A stretch of 64,000 nt of DNA from Pseudophaeobacter sp. EL27 (GTDB taxonomy: Bacteria; Pseudomonadota; Alphaproteobacteria; Rhodobacterales; Rhodobacteraceae): assembly GCF_900313025.1 (NCBI RefSeq), contig NZ_OMPQ01000008.1, positions 124,001 through 188,000 on the forward strand. Reading direction: 5' to 3'. Each line of letters begins with the position of its first letter. The stretch's first letter is position 1. This document shows positions 53,025-61,362 of the stretch, piece after piece. The position numbers were made by a program, and so were the translations under genes. Below the pieces are notes generated by a model. It searched no databases, was not told the DNA's origin, and worked only from the letters and a program-made list of their open reading frames with translations.

Positions 53025-54287
53025 GTGAGCGTCCAACAGCATCAACTGGCCAATGGCTTTCGCATCGTGACGGAGGCCATGCCGGGCTTGCAATCTGCCT
53101 CGATCGGGATCTGGGTCACCGCTGGTGGCCGCAATGAACGGCTTGAACAGAATGGCATCGCGCATTTTCTGGAGCATATGGCCTTTAAGGGTACCGAGAA
53201 ACGCTCGGCCCTGCAGATCGCCGAGGCGGTTGAAGATGTGGGCGGCTATATCAACGCCTATACCTCTCGTGAAGTAACCGCCTATTACGCGCGGGTGCTG
53301 AAGGATGATGTGCCGTTGGCATTGGATGTGCTGGCGGATATTCTGCGCAATCCGGTGTTTGACCCGCGTGAGATCGAAGTCGAGCGTGGGGTGATCCTGC
53401 AGGAGATCGGTCAGGCACTGGATACGCCGGATGATGTGATCTTTGACTGGCTACAGGAAGAGAGCTACCACAATCAGCCGCTGGGACGCACTATTCTCGG
53501 TCCGGCAGAACGGGTCAGTGCCTTTAACCGCGATGACCTGACGCAATTCGTCAAGGAACACTATGGCCCTGGCCAGATGATCCTGTCGGCGGCTGGCGCG
53601 GTGGATCACGCAGAGCTGGTCAAACTGGCTGAAGATCTGTTTGGCGATATGGAGGCGCGGCCATCACTGGTGATGGAACCGGCCTCTTTCACCGGGGGCG
53701 AGGCGCGCCATGCCAAAGATCTGGAGCAGGCGCATTTTGCCCTGTCCTTTGAAAGCCCAGGCTATCGTGACGACGCCATCTATACCGCACAGATCTATTC
53801 GGCAGTGATGGGCGGGGGCATGTCGAGCCGCCTGTTCCAGGAAGTGCGTGAAAAACGTGGGCTGTGCTATACGATCTTTGCCCAGGCTGGCGCCCATGCC
53901 GATACCGGCAGCACCACGATCTATGCGGGCACCTCTGGCGATCAGGTCGAGGAGCTGGCTCATATCACCGTGGATGAGATGAAACGCGCCGCATCGGATA
54001 TGTCAGATGCGGAAGTCGAGCGGGCCCGCGCCCAGATGAAGGCAGGCATGCTGATGGGGCTGGAAAGCCCTACCAACCGGGCCGAACGTCTGGCGCGTCT
54101 GGTGCAAATCTGGGACCGGGTGCCTGCGCTGGAAGAGACGGTGAAATTGATTGATGCTGTCAGCACCGAAGATGTGCGCACCATGGCAGAACAGCTTGCG
54201 GTGCACGCGCCAGCGGCAATGGCGCTTTACGGGCCTGTTGAAGGGGCTCCAAGCCTCGCGGCACTTCAGGAGCGCCGTGTTGCCTGA
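53025..54287 (+). CDS. M16 family zinc peptidase (mitochondrial processing peptidase-like)
   Basis: A 420-residue insulinase-type peptidase with the inverted zinc motif H47-F-L-E50-H51 and the downstream Glu in the ERGVILQEIGQALD region. Two M16 domains are visible (N about 1-205, C about 210-400). Such proteins are the bacterial relatives of the MPP beta subunit; the natural substrate is unknown. The start is GTG 53025, 13 bp after thrC. The stop overlaps the next start (TGATG). Confidence 0.92.
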   Translation: MSVQQHQLANGFRIVTEAMPGLQSASIGIWVTAGGRNERLEQNGIAHFLEHMAFKGTEKRSALQIAEAVEDVGGYINAYTSREVTAYYARVLKDDVPLALDVLADILRNPVFDPREIEVERGVILQEIGQALDTPDDVIFDWLQEESYHNQPLGRTILGPAERVSAFNRDDLTQFVKEHYGPGQMILSAAGAVDHAELVKLAEDLFGDMEARPSLVMEPASFTGGEARHAKDLEQAHFALSFESPGYRDDAIYTAQIYSAVMGGGMSSRLFQEVREKRGLCYTIFAQAGAHADTGSTTIYAGTSGDQVEELAHITVDEMKRAASDMSDAEVERARAQMKAGMLMGLESPTNRAERLARLVQIWDRVPALEETVKLIDAVSTEDVRTMAEQLAVHAPAAMALYGPVEGAPSLAALQERRVA

Positions 54288-54871
54288 TGCTGCTGGGCCG
54301 TCGCAAACTTCGACTTGAGACCGAGCGGCTGACGCTGCGCCCTCCGGTACATTCGGATTTTCAGGCCTGGGCGGCACTGCGGTTGCAGAGCCGTGATTAC
54401 CTGACGCCCTGGGAGCCGGCCTGGGCCTCGGATCATCTGGGACGCAAGAGCTTTACCAACCGGGTCTACTGGGCGCAGCGCTCGGTCTCGGCGGGCACTG
54501 CTGTGCCGTTGTTTCTGATCCGGCGCGAGGATCAGGTCATTGTCGGGGCGATCACCCTGGATAATATCCGCCGAGGCCCGGCTATGGCTGGGACGCTGGG
54601 CTACTGGACCGGGCAGCCCTTTGGTCGTCAGGGTTACATGCGTGAGGCCATAGGCGCCGTAGTGCACTATGCATATGGCAAGCTGGATCTCAGCCGGATT
54701 GAGGCCGCCTGCCTGCCGGAAAACGCAGCTTCTCGCGGCTTGTTGGAGAAATCCGGGTTCAAATATGAGGGCGTAGCCCAGTCCTACCTGCAAATCGGTG
54801 GGCGCTGGCGCACCCATGTGCTCTATGCCGCGCTGCGCCATGATCGCCGGGGGCGTACTCAGGCAGGCTAG
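54287..54871 (+). CDS. GNAT N-acetyltransferase (RimJ-like)
   Basis: A 194-residue acetyltransferase of the RimJ/RimL group: LETERLTLRPPVHSDFQAW at the N-terminus, acetyl-CoA-binding GTLGYWTGQPFGRQGYMREAI, then RIEAACLPENAASRGLLEKSGFKYEG. It may acetylate a ribosomal protein N-terminus or another primary amine. The start overlaps the M16 peptidase stop, so the two are translationally coupled. Confidence 0.9.
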   Translation: MLLGRRKLRLETERLTLRPPVHSDFQAWAALRLQSRDYLTPWEPAWASDHLGRKSFTNRVYWAQRSVSAGTAVPLFLIRREDQVIVGAITLDNIRRGPAMAGTLGYWTGQPFGRQGYMREAIGAVVHYAYGKLDLSRIEAACLPENAASRGLLEKSGFKYEGVAQSYLQIGGRWRTHVLYAALRHDRRGRTQAG

Positions 54872-54986
54872 TTCTTGTCCTTGCGGTGCTGGTCTTTCAA
54901 CTGGCACAAGTGGATCGGTAAGCGGCAGCGCTCCCGCCTCTTCCGCGACAGCCTCAGCCCTTTCGGCCCGGGGCTGTCACTCAGAG

Positions 54987-55018
54987 TTGGGCCGGGCGCC
55001 GCGCTGGCGCGCGGCGCG
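54987..55018. repeat. 32-bp GC-rich repeat, copy 1
   Basis: TTGGGCCGGGCGCCGCGCTG, followed by GCGCGCGGCGCG. It matches copy 2 (56615-56646) at 31 of 32 positions and contains an internal stem CGCCGCGC/GCGCGGCG. It lies between the acetyltransferase gene and the FAD oxidase gene. Confidence 0.75.
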
Positions 55019-55123
55019 GTTGCGCCCCTTGGAAGCCCTCGGCGTGGATTCTCTAGCTGGCTCTTCTGGGGTGGGGGTGCTGGAATGACTTGCCAAGGCG
55101 CCGCGGATTGGGGATGCAAGGGG

Positions 55124-56554
55124 ATGAGCTATAGATCCGCCGATACCGCCTTTGCCGACAGTTTGTCTTCCTCTTTGCCTGAGGGCGTTTTAGCACCCTG
55201 CGCACCCAGATATCTGGAGGAGCCGCGTGGACGTTACCAAGGGCAGGCTGGCGTATTGGCCAAACCAAACAATGTCGCAGAGGTCGCTACTTTGCTGAGG
55301 GCAGCAAATGCTGCCCGGGTGCCCGTGGTGCCCTATGGCGGCGGTACCGGGCTGGTGGGGGGGCAGGTGAAACCGGTAGGGGCTGCCCCCCTGGTGCTCT
55401 CACTCGAGCGCATGGCCAAGATACGGGCGGTCTACCCGCAGGAAAATGTCATCTTGGCTGAGGCAGGGGCGATACTGGCGGATGTGCAGCAGGCCGCTTT
55501 GGCTCAGAAACGATTGTTCCCACTGTCCCTGGCGGCAGAGGGCACCGCGCGCATCGGTGGCAATCTGGCGACCAATGCTGGCGGGGTGAATGTGCTGCGC
55601 TACGGCAATGCGCGTGATCTCTGCCTGGGGTTGGAGGCGGTTTTGCCAAATGGCGAGATCTGGAACGGTCTGACACGTCTGCGCAAGGACAACACGGGCT
55701 ATGATCTGCGCAACCTTTTGATCGGCTCGGAGGGCACTCTGGGGGTAATCACGGCAGCGGCACTGAAGCTGTCTCCGATTCCGGCGCATCAAGGCGTGGC
55801 CGTCTTTGTGGTGCCCTCGCCCCAAGCGGCAATTTCACTGCTTGCGCTGGCACGGGATCAATTGGCGGAAGCGGTAAGTGCCTTTGAACTGATGCATCGC
55901 CAGGGGCTGGAGTTTCTCGCTGAGCATCTGCCGCAACTGCGACAGCCCTTTGCTCAGGCGCCGGAGTGGTCGGTACTGCTGGATCTGGGGCTGGCGCGCG
56001 GACAGGATCCGGTTGCGGCTCTATCGGATCTGTTTGAAGCAGCCGTTGAGGCCGGGCTGGCCGAGGACGGGGTGATTGCGCAGTCGAAAGCCCAGGCAGA
56101 TGCGCTATGGGCGGTACGCGAGCAGATCCCGGAGGCCAATCGGTTGGTCGGTTCGATCTCAAGTCATGATATCTCGGTGCCGATCTCGGAAATCCCTGAT
56201 TTTATTCGACGCGGCAAAGAAGCAATAGCAGCCCTGGGCGAAGGCGATATGCGGATCAATTGTTTTGGCCACCTCGGGGATGGTAACCTGCACTACAATG
56301 TCTTCCCGGGACATGGAAAATCCCGCAGCGACTACGAGGGGCTGCGCGGTGCGGTGAAATCCGCGGTGCATGATCTTGTGCAGGACATGGGGGGCTCATT
56401 CAGTGCGGAACATGGGGTGGGCCGGATGAAGGTTGCGGATTTGCAGCGGTATGGCGATCCGGTGAAGATCGCAACGATGCGCGCCATCAAACAAGCCCTG
56501 GATCCACGTGGAATCATGAACCCCGGCGCGGTTCTTCCCTCTGAAGATATCTAG
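55124..56554 (+). CDS. FAD-linked oxidase (GlcD/D-lactate dehydrogenase type)
   Basis: A flavoprotein of the FAD_binding_4 plus FAD-oxidase C family. From ATG 55124 it has 476 residues, the family norm. The FAD domain (about 40-215) shows VPVVPYGGGTGLVGGQ, AEGTARIGGNLATNAGG and LIGSEGTLGVITAA. The C-terminal domain contains NCFGHLGDGNLHYNVFPG (metal or substrate His) and FSAEHGVGRMK. Related enzymes oxidise D-lactate, glycolate or D-2-hydroxyglutarate. The open frame extends to 54875, but the extra part covers repeat copy 1 and looks non-coding; ATG 55085 is an alternative start. Confidence 0.9.
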   Translation: MSYRSADTAFADSLSSSLPEGVLAPCAPRYLEEPRGRYQGQAGVLAKPNNVAEVATLLRAANAARVPVVPYGGGTGLVGGQVKPVGAAPLVLSLERMAKIRAVYPQENVILAEAGAILADVQQAALAQKRLFPLSLAAEGTARIGGNLATNAGGVNVLRYGNARDLCLGLEAVLPNGEIWNGLTRLRKDNTGYDLRNLLIGSEGTLGVITAAALKLSPIPAHQGVAVFVVPSPQAAISLLALARDQLAEAVSAFELMHRQGLEFLAEHLPQLRQPFAQAPEWSVLLDLGLARGQDPVAALSDLFEAAVEAGLAEDGVIAQSKAQADALWAVREQIPEANRLVGSISSHDISVPISEIPDFIRRGKEAIAALGEGDMRINCFGHLGDGNLHYNVFPGHGKSRSDYEGLRGAVKSAVHDLVQDMGGSFSAEHGVGRMKVADLQRYGDPVKIATMRAIKQALDPRGIMNPGAVLPSEDI

Positions 56555-56614
56555 TATCAAGAAAGGGAGGGCTCCCGCGCAGCCTGCTCCCTCCAATCAG
56601 GAGGAAGGGCTGCT

Positions 56615-56646
56615 TGGGCCGGGCGCCGCGCTGACGCGCGGCGCGC
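56615..56646. repeat. 32-bp GC-rich repeat, copy 2
   Basis: Same sequence as copy 1 with one change (G to A in the loop), so the stem CGCCGCGC-TGAC-GCGCGGCG is preserved. The two copies flank the FAD oxidase gene in the same orientation, 1.6 kb apart. Confidence 0.75.
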
Positions 56647-56673
56647 CTTTTTGGCTCAATGAGCCAAAAAGGC
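56647..56673. terminator. 13-bp palindrome downstream of the FAD oxidase gene
   Basis: CCTTTTTGGCTCA (56647-56659) and TGAGCCAAAAAGG (56661-56673) are exact complements around a single A. It abuts repeat copy 2. A T-run in one arm and an A-run in the other make it a candidate bidirectional terminator or a mobile palindromic repeat. A shorter stem CTATGCC/GGCATAG (56726-56732 and 56739-56745) lies further on. No gene lies between 56555 and 56788. Confidence 0.5.
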
Positions 56674-56788
56674 CATGCCCAACGGGAAGGGATCCATTTT
56701 AATGGAGACCTGACGGGCGGGAGGGCTATGCCTTTGAGGGCATAGTGACCAATCCGCAGGTAAGGAGCTCTTCTTGGACAGTTCTGAC

Positions 56789-57328
56789 CTATTCGCCTTC
56801 GAACTCGCATAGAACATGCACGTCCATACCAAGGTCTTCCAATACCTTGCGGCCGCCTAGATCTGGCAGATCGACGATGAAGGCGCAGGAAATGATCTCT
56901 CCGCCCAGCCGTTCGATCAGTTTGATACCAGCGGAGGCGGTGCCACCCGTGGCCAGCAGGTCGTCTACCACCAGGACTTTCTCGCCGGGTTGGATCGCAT
57001 CTTCGTGGATCTCAACAATGGCCTCACCATATTCCAGTTTGTAATCCTGGCTCAGGGTGCGGCCCGGCAGCTTGCCCTTCTTGCGGATCGGTACAAATCC
57101 GACACTCAGCTGATGGGCAATGGCCCCGCCCATGATAAAGCCACGGGCCTCGAGGCCAACCACCTTGTCGATCCGTTCTCCGGCATAGGGGTGCAACATC
57201 TGGTCGATGGCCATGCGAAATCCACGGGGATCAGCAAAAAGCGTGGTGACATCGCGGAACATGATGCCCTCATGCGGGAAATCAACGATGGTGCGGATAT
57301 AGTCTTTCACAGAAGTCTTTTTGGGCAT
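56789..57328 (-). CDS. apt: Adenine phosphoribosyltransferase
   Basis: Purine salvage: adenine plus PRPP gives AMP. The 179-residue protein has the N-terminal [13 protein letters not shown] motif, [12 protein letters not shown], and the PRPP-binding [17 protein letters not shown] (117-133). It is complete. In the window it pairs functionally with mtnP (59.2-60.1 kb), which releases adenine from methylthioadenosine. Confidence 0.96.
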   Translation of the reverse strand: MPKKTSVKDYIRTIVDFPHEGIMFRDVTTLFADPRGFRMAIDQMLHPYAGERIDKVVGLEARGFIMGGAIAHQLSVGFVPIRKKGKLPGRTLSQDYKLEYGEAIVEIHEDAIQPGEKVLVVDDLLATGGTASAGIKLIERLGGEIISCAFIVDLPDLGGRKVLEDLGMDVHVLCEFEGE

Positions 57329-57425
57329 GGAGAGGCTTTCTCTTGCGTGGCGGATCTGGGCCCGATGGCTGTAGAGCGGTCATAGACTGCCAATCAGGTC
57401 CCGGCCAGCAGGGTTTGGCGCAAGG

Positions 57426-57456
57426 GATCACCGCTTGCAAGGGGCAAGCGGTGATC
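57426..57456 (-). terminator. Strong hairpin downstream of the LysE gene
   Basis: GATCACCGCTTGC (57426-57438), loop AAGGG and GCAAGCGGTGATC (57444-57456) form a perfect 13-bp stem, 12 bp after the LysE stop on the minus strand. No T-run follows (CCCTTG), so it may stop transcription weakly or protect the 3' end. Confidence 0.6.
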
Positions 57457-57468
57457 AGGTTCGAAATG

Positions 57469-58026
57469 TCAGGCTGCTGGGCGGCGCAGCAGCGCAGTGG
57501 CCAGACCCATGGCGACCAGGGCAGCACCGCCAACCCGGGTCAGATTGGCAATTGCTTTGGGTCGCGAAATCCAGAGCCGCAACCGATCTGCCAGCAACGC
57601 ATAGGCCAGCGCGTTCAATGCGGCCAGCCCTACGAAGGTGGCAATCAGGATGACAAACTGAGGGGTCAGCGCGTCACCCGGGCGAATGAACTTCGGCACA
57701 AAGGCGATAAAAAAGGCAATGGATTTGGGGTTCAGTGCCGTCACTGTGGCTGTGTGCCCAAAGACACCAGGGGCGTTTGCTGCGTCAGTGCTGACCAGAA
57801 CCTCCAAACTGCTGGCCTCAGAGGCGCTGCGCCAGAGTTTCACCCCGAGCCACAGAAGATAGGCGGCGCCGACCCATTTCAGGACGGTAAACAGCGTGGC
57901 CGAGGCCACTGCCACTTGGCGACCCTTGGAGAGCGCGTAACTCAGCACCAGCAGCACGGTTGGGCCCGGGATCAGCAGCAGAGCTGCAGAGGCAGAGGCA
58001 AAGGCAAGCCAAAGCGTGAAGTCCAT
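57469..58026 (-). CDS. LysE family translocator
   Basis: A 185-residue membrane exporter of the LysE/RhtB superfamily, which exports amino acids. The first helix with LLLIPGPTVLLVLSYALSKGR is the family signature; helices near 35-60, 65-85, 115-140, 145-165 and the C-terminus give five to six segments. It is slightly shorter than the usual 200-210 residues at the C-terminus but appears complete. The substrate is unknown. Confidence 0.88.
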   Translation of the reverse strand: MDFTLWLAFASASAALLLIPGPTVLLVLSYALSKGRQVAVASATLFTVLKWVGAAYLLWLGVKLWRSASEASSLEVLVSTDAANAPGVFGHTATVTALNPKSIAFFIAFVPKFIRPGDALTPQFVILIATFVGLAALNALAYALLADRLRLWISRPKAIANLTRVGGAALVAMGLATALLRRPAA

Positions 58027-58084
58027 GGGGTTTTCTTTCTCATTTTCCCAACCAGCACAGCAAAAACAGCGGACCTAAAGGAGG

Positions 58085-59095
58085 TCAACGGAAAACTTCA
58101 GAGATCCGGCGCATCAGGGCTTCGAGCGGACCGCGAGAGGAAATGAGGTTCCAGATCCAGGTGAGGAGCATGGAAAGCGCACAGAAGCCGAGGCTGAAGC
58201 CAAATATGGCCTCTGGCGTGAGCGACCCATCCAGCTGCCCCATGGCTTCAAGCGTGCCCATGCCCAGAATTATATGGGCCACATAAAGACTGAGCGCCAT
58301 GCGCCCAGGGGCTGCCAGCCATTCCGCCAGGCCCAGTCTGTCCAGTGGATTTCCCAGCCGCAGCATGGCTCCGATCACCACACAGGCGCTGCCACTGGAA
58401 GCAATCAGGTAAAAGGGGCCGGGCGGTATGGAGACTGTGCCAAAAAGCTCGCGCAGTTCAGGATCCTCAACAAGCTGACCGGGGAGCGCGGCCAGCAAGG
58501 CTGCGGCCAGACCCCAAAGGATCAGGCGGTTCTGCACCTGCTTTTGAGCCAGCTCCTGCCGTCCGACCCACATCCCCAGGAAAACAAAACTCACCCAGGG
58601 AAAAACCGGATGCCAGCCGTTGAAAAACGAGTGCCGCAGAAACCCTTCCGGGGTCCAGAAGTTCGAATAGACCAGGGTCGCCCAGTTCCAGTTGGCCTCA
58701 TAGTCGAGCAGGATCATTCCCACCAATCCAACAATGGCCGCACCAAGAACTGCCCATAGGAATATGCGAGAGGGTGCGGCAAGAAAGGGCAGGGCGACCA
58801 GAAAATACAGGGCATAGTAATGCAGGATATCGGCCTCAAAGGTCGTCAGGTTTGCCAGACCCAGGGCAAAGAGAACAGCCGCCCGAGCTGCAATGACCCG
58901 TTTGGGCGTGCTGGTGAGTGTGAGGCCGATCCCGGCCAGAATGACAAACAGGGCGGCGGCACGCCCCTCCAGGCCATTGGTCAGGATGGAGGCAAAATCC
59001 GTGCCGGGTGTGACCTCAGCCGCGATGCGGAAATTCACCAGAACCATGCCGCAGAAGGCAAAAAAGCGGGCAATGTCCAATCCGTGAAGGCGCAT
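58085..59095 (-). CDS. DUF418 family membrane protein
   Basis: A 336-residue polytopic membrane protein with about nine hydrophobic segments. The N-terminal LHGLDIARFFAFCGMVLVNFRIA and the C-terminal half containing PGRMALSLYVAHIILGMG match the DUF418/YeiB-like acyltransferase-related family. The function of this group is not known. It is separated by 58 bp from the LysE gene on the same strand, so the two may be co-transcribed. Confidence 0.8.
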   Translation of the reverse strand: MRLHGLDIARFFAFCGMVLVNFRIAAEVTPGTDFASILTNGLEGRAAALFVILAGIGLTLTSTPKRVIAARAAVLFALGLANLTTFEADILHYYALYFLVALPFLAAPSRIFLWAVLGAAIVGLVGMILLDYEANWNWATLVYSNFWTPEGFLRHSFFNGWHPVFPWVSFVFLGMWVGRQELAQKQVQNRLILWGLAAALLAALPGQLVEDPELRELFGTVSIPPGPFYLIASSGSACVVIGAMLRLGNPLDRLGLAEWLAAPGRMALSLYVAHIILGMGTLEAMGQLDGSLTPEAIFGFSLGFCALSMLLTWIWNLISSRGPLEALMRRISEVFR

Positions 59096-59159
59096 ATGTT
59101 TTGTTCTCGCAGAAAACCTCTGGTTGCTTCTATCAAGGGGCGCAGTCGGGCAAAATAAA

Positions 59160-59185
59160 GGGGGCGGAAGAATTTTCCCGCCCCC
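59160..59185 (-). terminator. Intrinsic terminator of mtnP
   Basis: GGGGGCGG (59160-59167) and CCGCCCCC (59178-59185) form a perfect 8-bp stem. On the minus strand it is followed by TTTATTTT. It lies 26 bp after the mtnP stop. Confidence 0.85.
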
Positions 59186-59211
59186 TGTTGCATTTACCTT
59201 CCTGTGGAGGC

Positions 59212-60105
59212 TCAGCTCAGAACCCGTCCGGCCACAGCCTCCAGTTTTGCAAGCAGGGCAGGGTCGCGTTTTTCGGGTGCGGTCATGATGGCAAATTCCA
59301 AGGCGCGATCACAGCCATGCGGGCAGGGGGCGCGTTCAGCGCCAAGCAGGGCGGGCAGGCGGCGCACCAGTTCGCGACCATTGCTGGAGTTGCCCTGCAA
59401 CGTCGCCAGGATATCGCTGATATCCACCGCTCCGTGTTCGGGGTGCCAGCTGTCGTAATCGGTGACCATGGCGATGGAGGCATAACAAAGCTCCGCCTCG
59501 CGGGCCAGTTTAGCCTCCGGCATATTGGTCATGCCAATGACATCACAGCCCCAGCTTTCGCGGTACATCTTGCTTTCGGCCATGGAGGAAAACTGAGGTC
59601 CTTCCATGCAGAGATAGGTGCCGCCGCGATGCACTTTGATCCCCGCCGCCTTGGCCGCCTGTTCTGCGGCATCGGAGAGCCGCTCACAGGTCGGATGGGC
59701 GACGCTGACATGGGCGACACAGCCGGTGCCAAAGAAGCTTTTTTCGCGGGCGAAGGTGCGGTCGATGAATTGATCGACAATGACAAAATCCCCCGGCGCC
59801 ATTTCTTCGCGAAACGACCCGCAGGCGGAGACGGAAAAGACATCCGTCGCACCCAGCCGTTTCAGCGCGTCGATATTGGCGCGGTAGGGCACTTCAGTTG
59901 GGGAATGCACATGGCCGCGCCCATGACGCGGCAGAAAGGCCATTTTGACGCCCCCGAGGCTGCCGGTGAGGATCTGATCCGACGGGGCGCCCCAGGGGGT
60001 GTCGACACTGACCCATTGGGCGCCTTCCAGCCCGTCGATGTCGTAAATGCCTGAACCGCCAATGACGGCAATCATGGTGTTCTGGGGGTCGGAGATCTGT
60101 GTCAC
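59212..60105 (-). CDS. mtnP: S-methyl-5'-thioadenosine phosphorylase
   Basis: Phosphorolysis of methylthioadenosine to adenine and methylthioribose-1-phosphate. It has 297 residues from GTG 60105, which has AGGAG at 60114-60118 with 8-nt spacing; ATG 60075 is an alternative giving 287 residues. Family motifs: IAVIGGSGIYDIDGL, PRHGRGHVHSPTEVPYRANI, CMEGPQFSSMAESKMYR, and GMTNMPEAKLAREAELCYA. Downstream methionine-salvage genes are not present here. Confidence 0.95.
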   Translation of the reverse strand: MTQISDPQNTMIAVIGGSGIYDIDGLEGAQWVSVDTPWGAPSDQILTGSLGGVKMAFLPRHGRGHVHSPTEVPYRANIDALKRLGATDVFSVSACGSFREEMAPGDFVIVDQFIDRTFAREKSFFGTGCVAHVSVAHPTCERLSDAAEQAAKAAGIKVHRGGTYLCMEGPQFSSMAESKMYRESWGCDVIGMTNMPEAKLAREAELCYASIAMVTDYDSWHPEHGAVDISDILATLQGNSSNGRELVRRLPALLGAERAPCPHGCDRALEFAIMTAPEKRDPALLAKLEAVAGRVLS

Positions 60106-60175
60106 GCGCTGCACTCCTGTCTGTCGCTGCTGTCGCTACTTGGTCTCAAGGGTTGTGCCTTTCTGCGCGCGGTTT

Positions 60176-60217
60176 GACAACCGCGCGGCCTCCGGCGGGA
60201 ATATTTTTTGAAAGTTG
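60176..60217 (-). repeat. Degenerate Rhodobacterales intergenic repeat, copy D
   Basis: On the minus strand: CTTTCAAAAAATATTCCCGCCGG, then AGGCCGCGCGG. This retains the AAATATTCC - GC-rich layout of copies A-C but is shorter and divergent. It lies in the 130-bp gap between the MerR gene's end and mtnP. Confidence 0.4.
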
Positions 60218-60239
60218 ATAGAGCGGGCTGCGTACAATC

Positions 60240-60668
60240 CTATAGTTTTTGCCTGTCTGCATTGGTCCAGGTCAGGGCCTCCGTCATCATCTTGCGAAAA
60301 CTGGGGCATTGGGAATGACTTGGTGCCTGACAGGTGGCAACGTGGCGCAGGGCGCGGGACAGCAGCGTGAGCTCTCGCACCCGGTGGTCGACTTCCGCCG
60401 CGCGTTCGGCAATCCGGTCACGATCGAGTTCAAACTCGGCTTGAGCCCCGCTTGCAGGTCCAAGCGTGGCCACTATTTCCTGCAGTGAAAATCCAGCACG
60501 CCGCCCCAGGGCCACCAAAGCAAGACGGTCCAGAACGGAGGCATCGTACTGACGTCTTAGGCCTTTGCGGCTATCTGCGGCAATCACGCCAAGCGTTTCA
60601 TAATAGCGCAGCGCCGAGGGTTTCAAGCCGCTGCGCTGGGCAACCTCGGCGATATCCAGAGATTTCAT
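60240..60668 (-). CDS. MerR family regulator with C-x7-C loop
   Basis: A 142-residue MerR-type regulator from ATG 60668 (ATG 60677 is possible). The winged helix (about 1-70; SLDIAEVAQRSGLKPSALRYYE) is followed by a dimerisation helix and a C-terminal loop TCQAPSHSQCPSF. The C-x7-C-P spacing equals that of the metal loop of CueR, though overall the protein resembles the broader MerR group with a CxAPSHxxCPTF-type tail. The effector is unknown. It is divergent from the DUF2938 gene, with a MerR-style promoter between them. Confidence 0.88.
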   Translation of the reverse strand: MKSLDIAEVAQRSGLKPSALRYYETLGVIAADSRKGLRRQYDASVLDRLALVALGRRAGFSLQEIVATLGPASGAQAEFELDRDRIAERAAEVDHRVRELTLLSRALRHVATCQAPSHSQCPSFRKMMTEALTWTNADRQKL

Positions 60669-60679
60669 CGAATTCATCC

Positions 60680-60715
60680 TTGACCTCAAGTTGGCTTTAA
60701 TTCGGACAGTACAAA
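60680..60715 (+). promoter_or_regulatory. MerR-type promoter for the DUF2938 gene
   Basis: TTGACC (60680-60685) and GACAGT (60705-60710) are spaced 19 bp, the long spacing typical of MerR-controlled promoters. CCTCAAGTTGGCTTTAA in the spacer is an imperfect dyad resembling the SoxR-type half-site CCTCAAG-TT. It lies 12 bp from the regulator's own start. Confidence 0.5.
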
Positions 60716-60751
60716 TTCCTAACATCTACGGACAAGGAACAGGAGAGAAAG

Positions 60752-61249
60752 ATGGAATTTGATTGGTTTATCATTCAACTGGCAGCTTTGGCGGGTGTGA
60801 TCGCAACTGTCGTCATTGATCTGTTGGGTTGGATACGGCGGCGCTGGTTTGGAATATCTGGACCAGATTGGGGGTTGGTCGGGCGTTGGCTCTGGAGGTT
60901 GCCGCAGGGGGATCTGGTGCTGGAACCTCAAGATAGGGTGAGGCCCGCGATGCTGTGGGAGCAAAGTCTGGGCTGGGTGTTTCACTATGGCGTGGGGATC
61001 GTATTGGCGCAGGGTTTGACCGGGATTGTGGGGTCTAGCTGGCTGACATCTCCGGAACCGGTAGTCCCAATTCTTTTTGGGCTATCCACAGTGGTGCTGC
61101 CGCTTTGCCTGATGCAGCCCGCGATGGGCGCCGGGTTTGCAGCCCGTAAGGCGCCAAATCCAGCTCTGATGCGATTGAACAGCCTGATAACCCATGGGGT
61201 GTTTGGTGTTGGGCTATATGGGGCGAGCCTGGGGGTGCAGTTGCTTTAA
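60752..61249 (+). CDS. DUF2938 family membrane protein
   Basis: A 165-residue membrane protein with about four helices. The first helix AALAGVIATVVIDLLGWIRRRWFG, then WGLVGRWLWRLPQGDL, LGWVFHYGVGIVLAQGL, LCLMQPAMGAGFAARKAPNP and NSLITHGVFGVGLYGAS, correspond to the DUF2938 layout. The function is unknown. The divergent MerR regulator and its 19-bp-spacer promoter suggest it is induced by the regulator's effector (metal or redox stress). Confidence 0.85.
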   Translation: MEFDWFIIQLAALAGVIATVVIDLLGWIRRRWFGISGPDWGLVGRWLWRLPQGDLVLEPQDRVRPAMLWEQSLGWVFHYGVGIVLAQGLTGIVGSSWLTSPEPVVPILFGLSTVVLPLCLMQPAMGAGFAARKAPNPALMRLNSLITHGVFGVGLYGASLGVQLL

Positions 61250-61362
61250 GGGGCAGATGATGACGTGTGCAGGGGGGGCTGAACCCTTCTCCCTTGTGCC
61301 ATTGGCGATTTTCCGCTAGGGGCGGGCTGCGAAACTAAGCTCCCCAATCACAGGTATTTCCC

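Noticed and set aside
54875-55123. N-terminal extension of the FAD-linked oxidase
   Set aside because: It would encode a Ser/Arg/Gly-rich stretch covering an intergenic 32-bp repeat, and would make the protein about 80 residues longer than the family.
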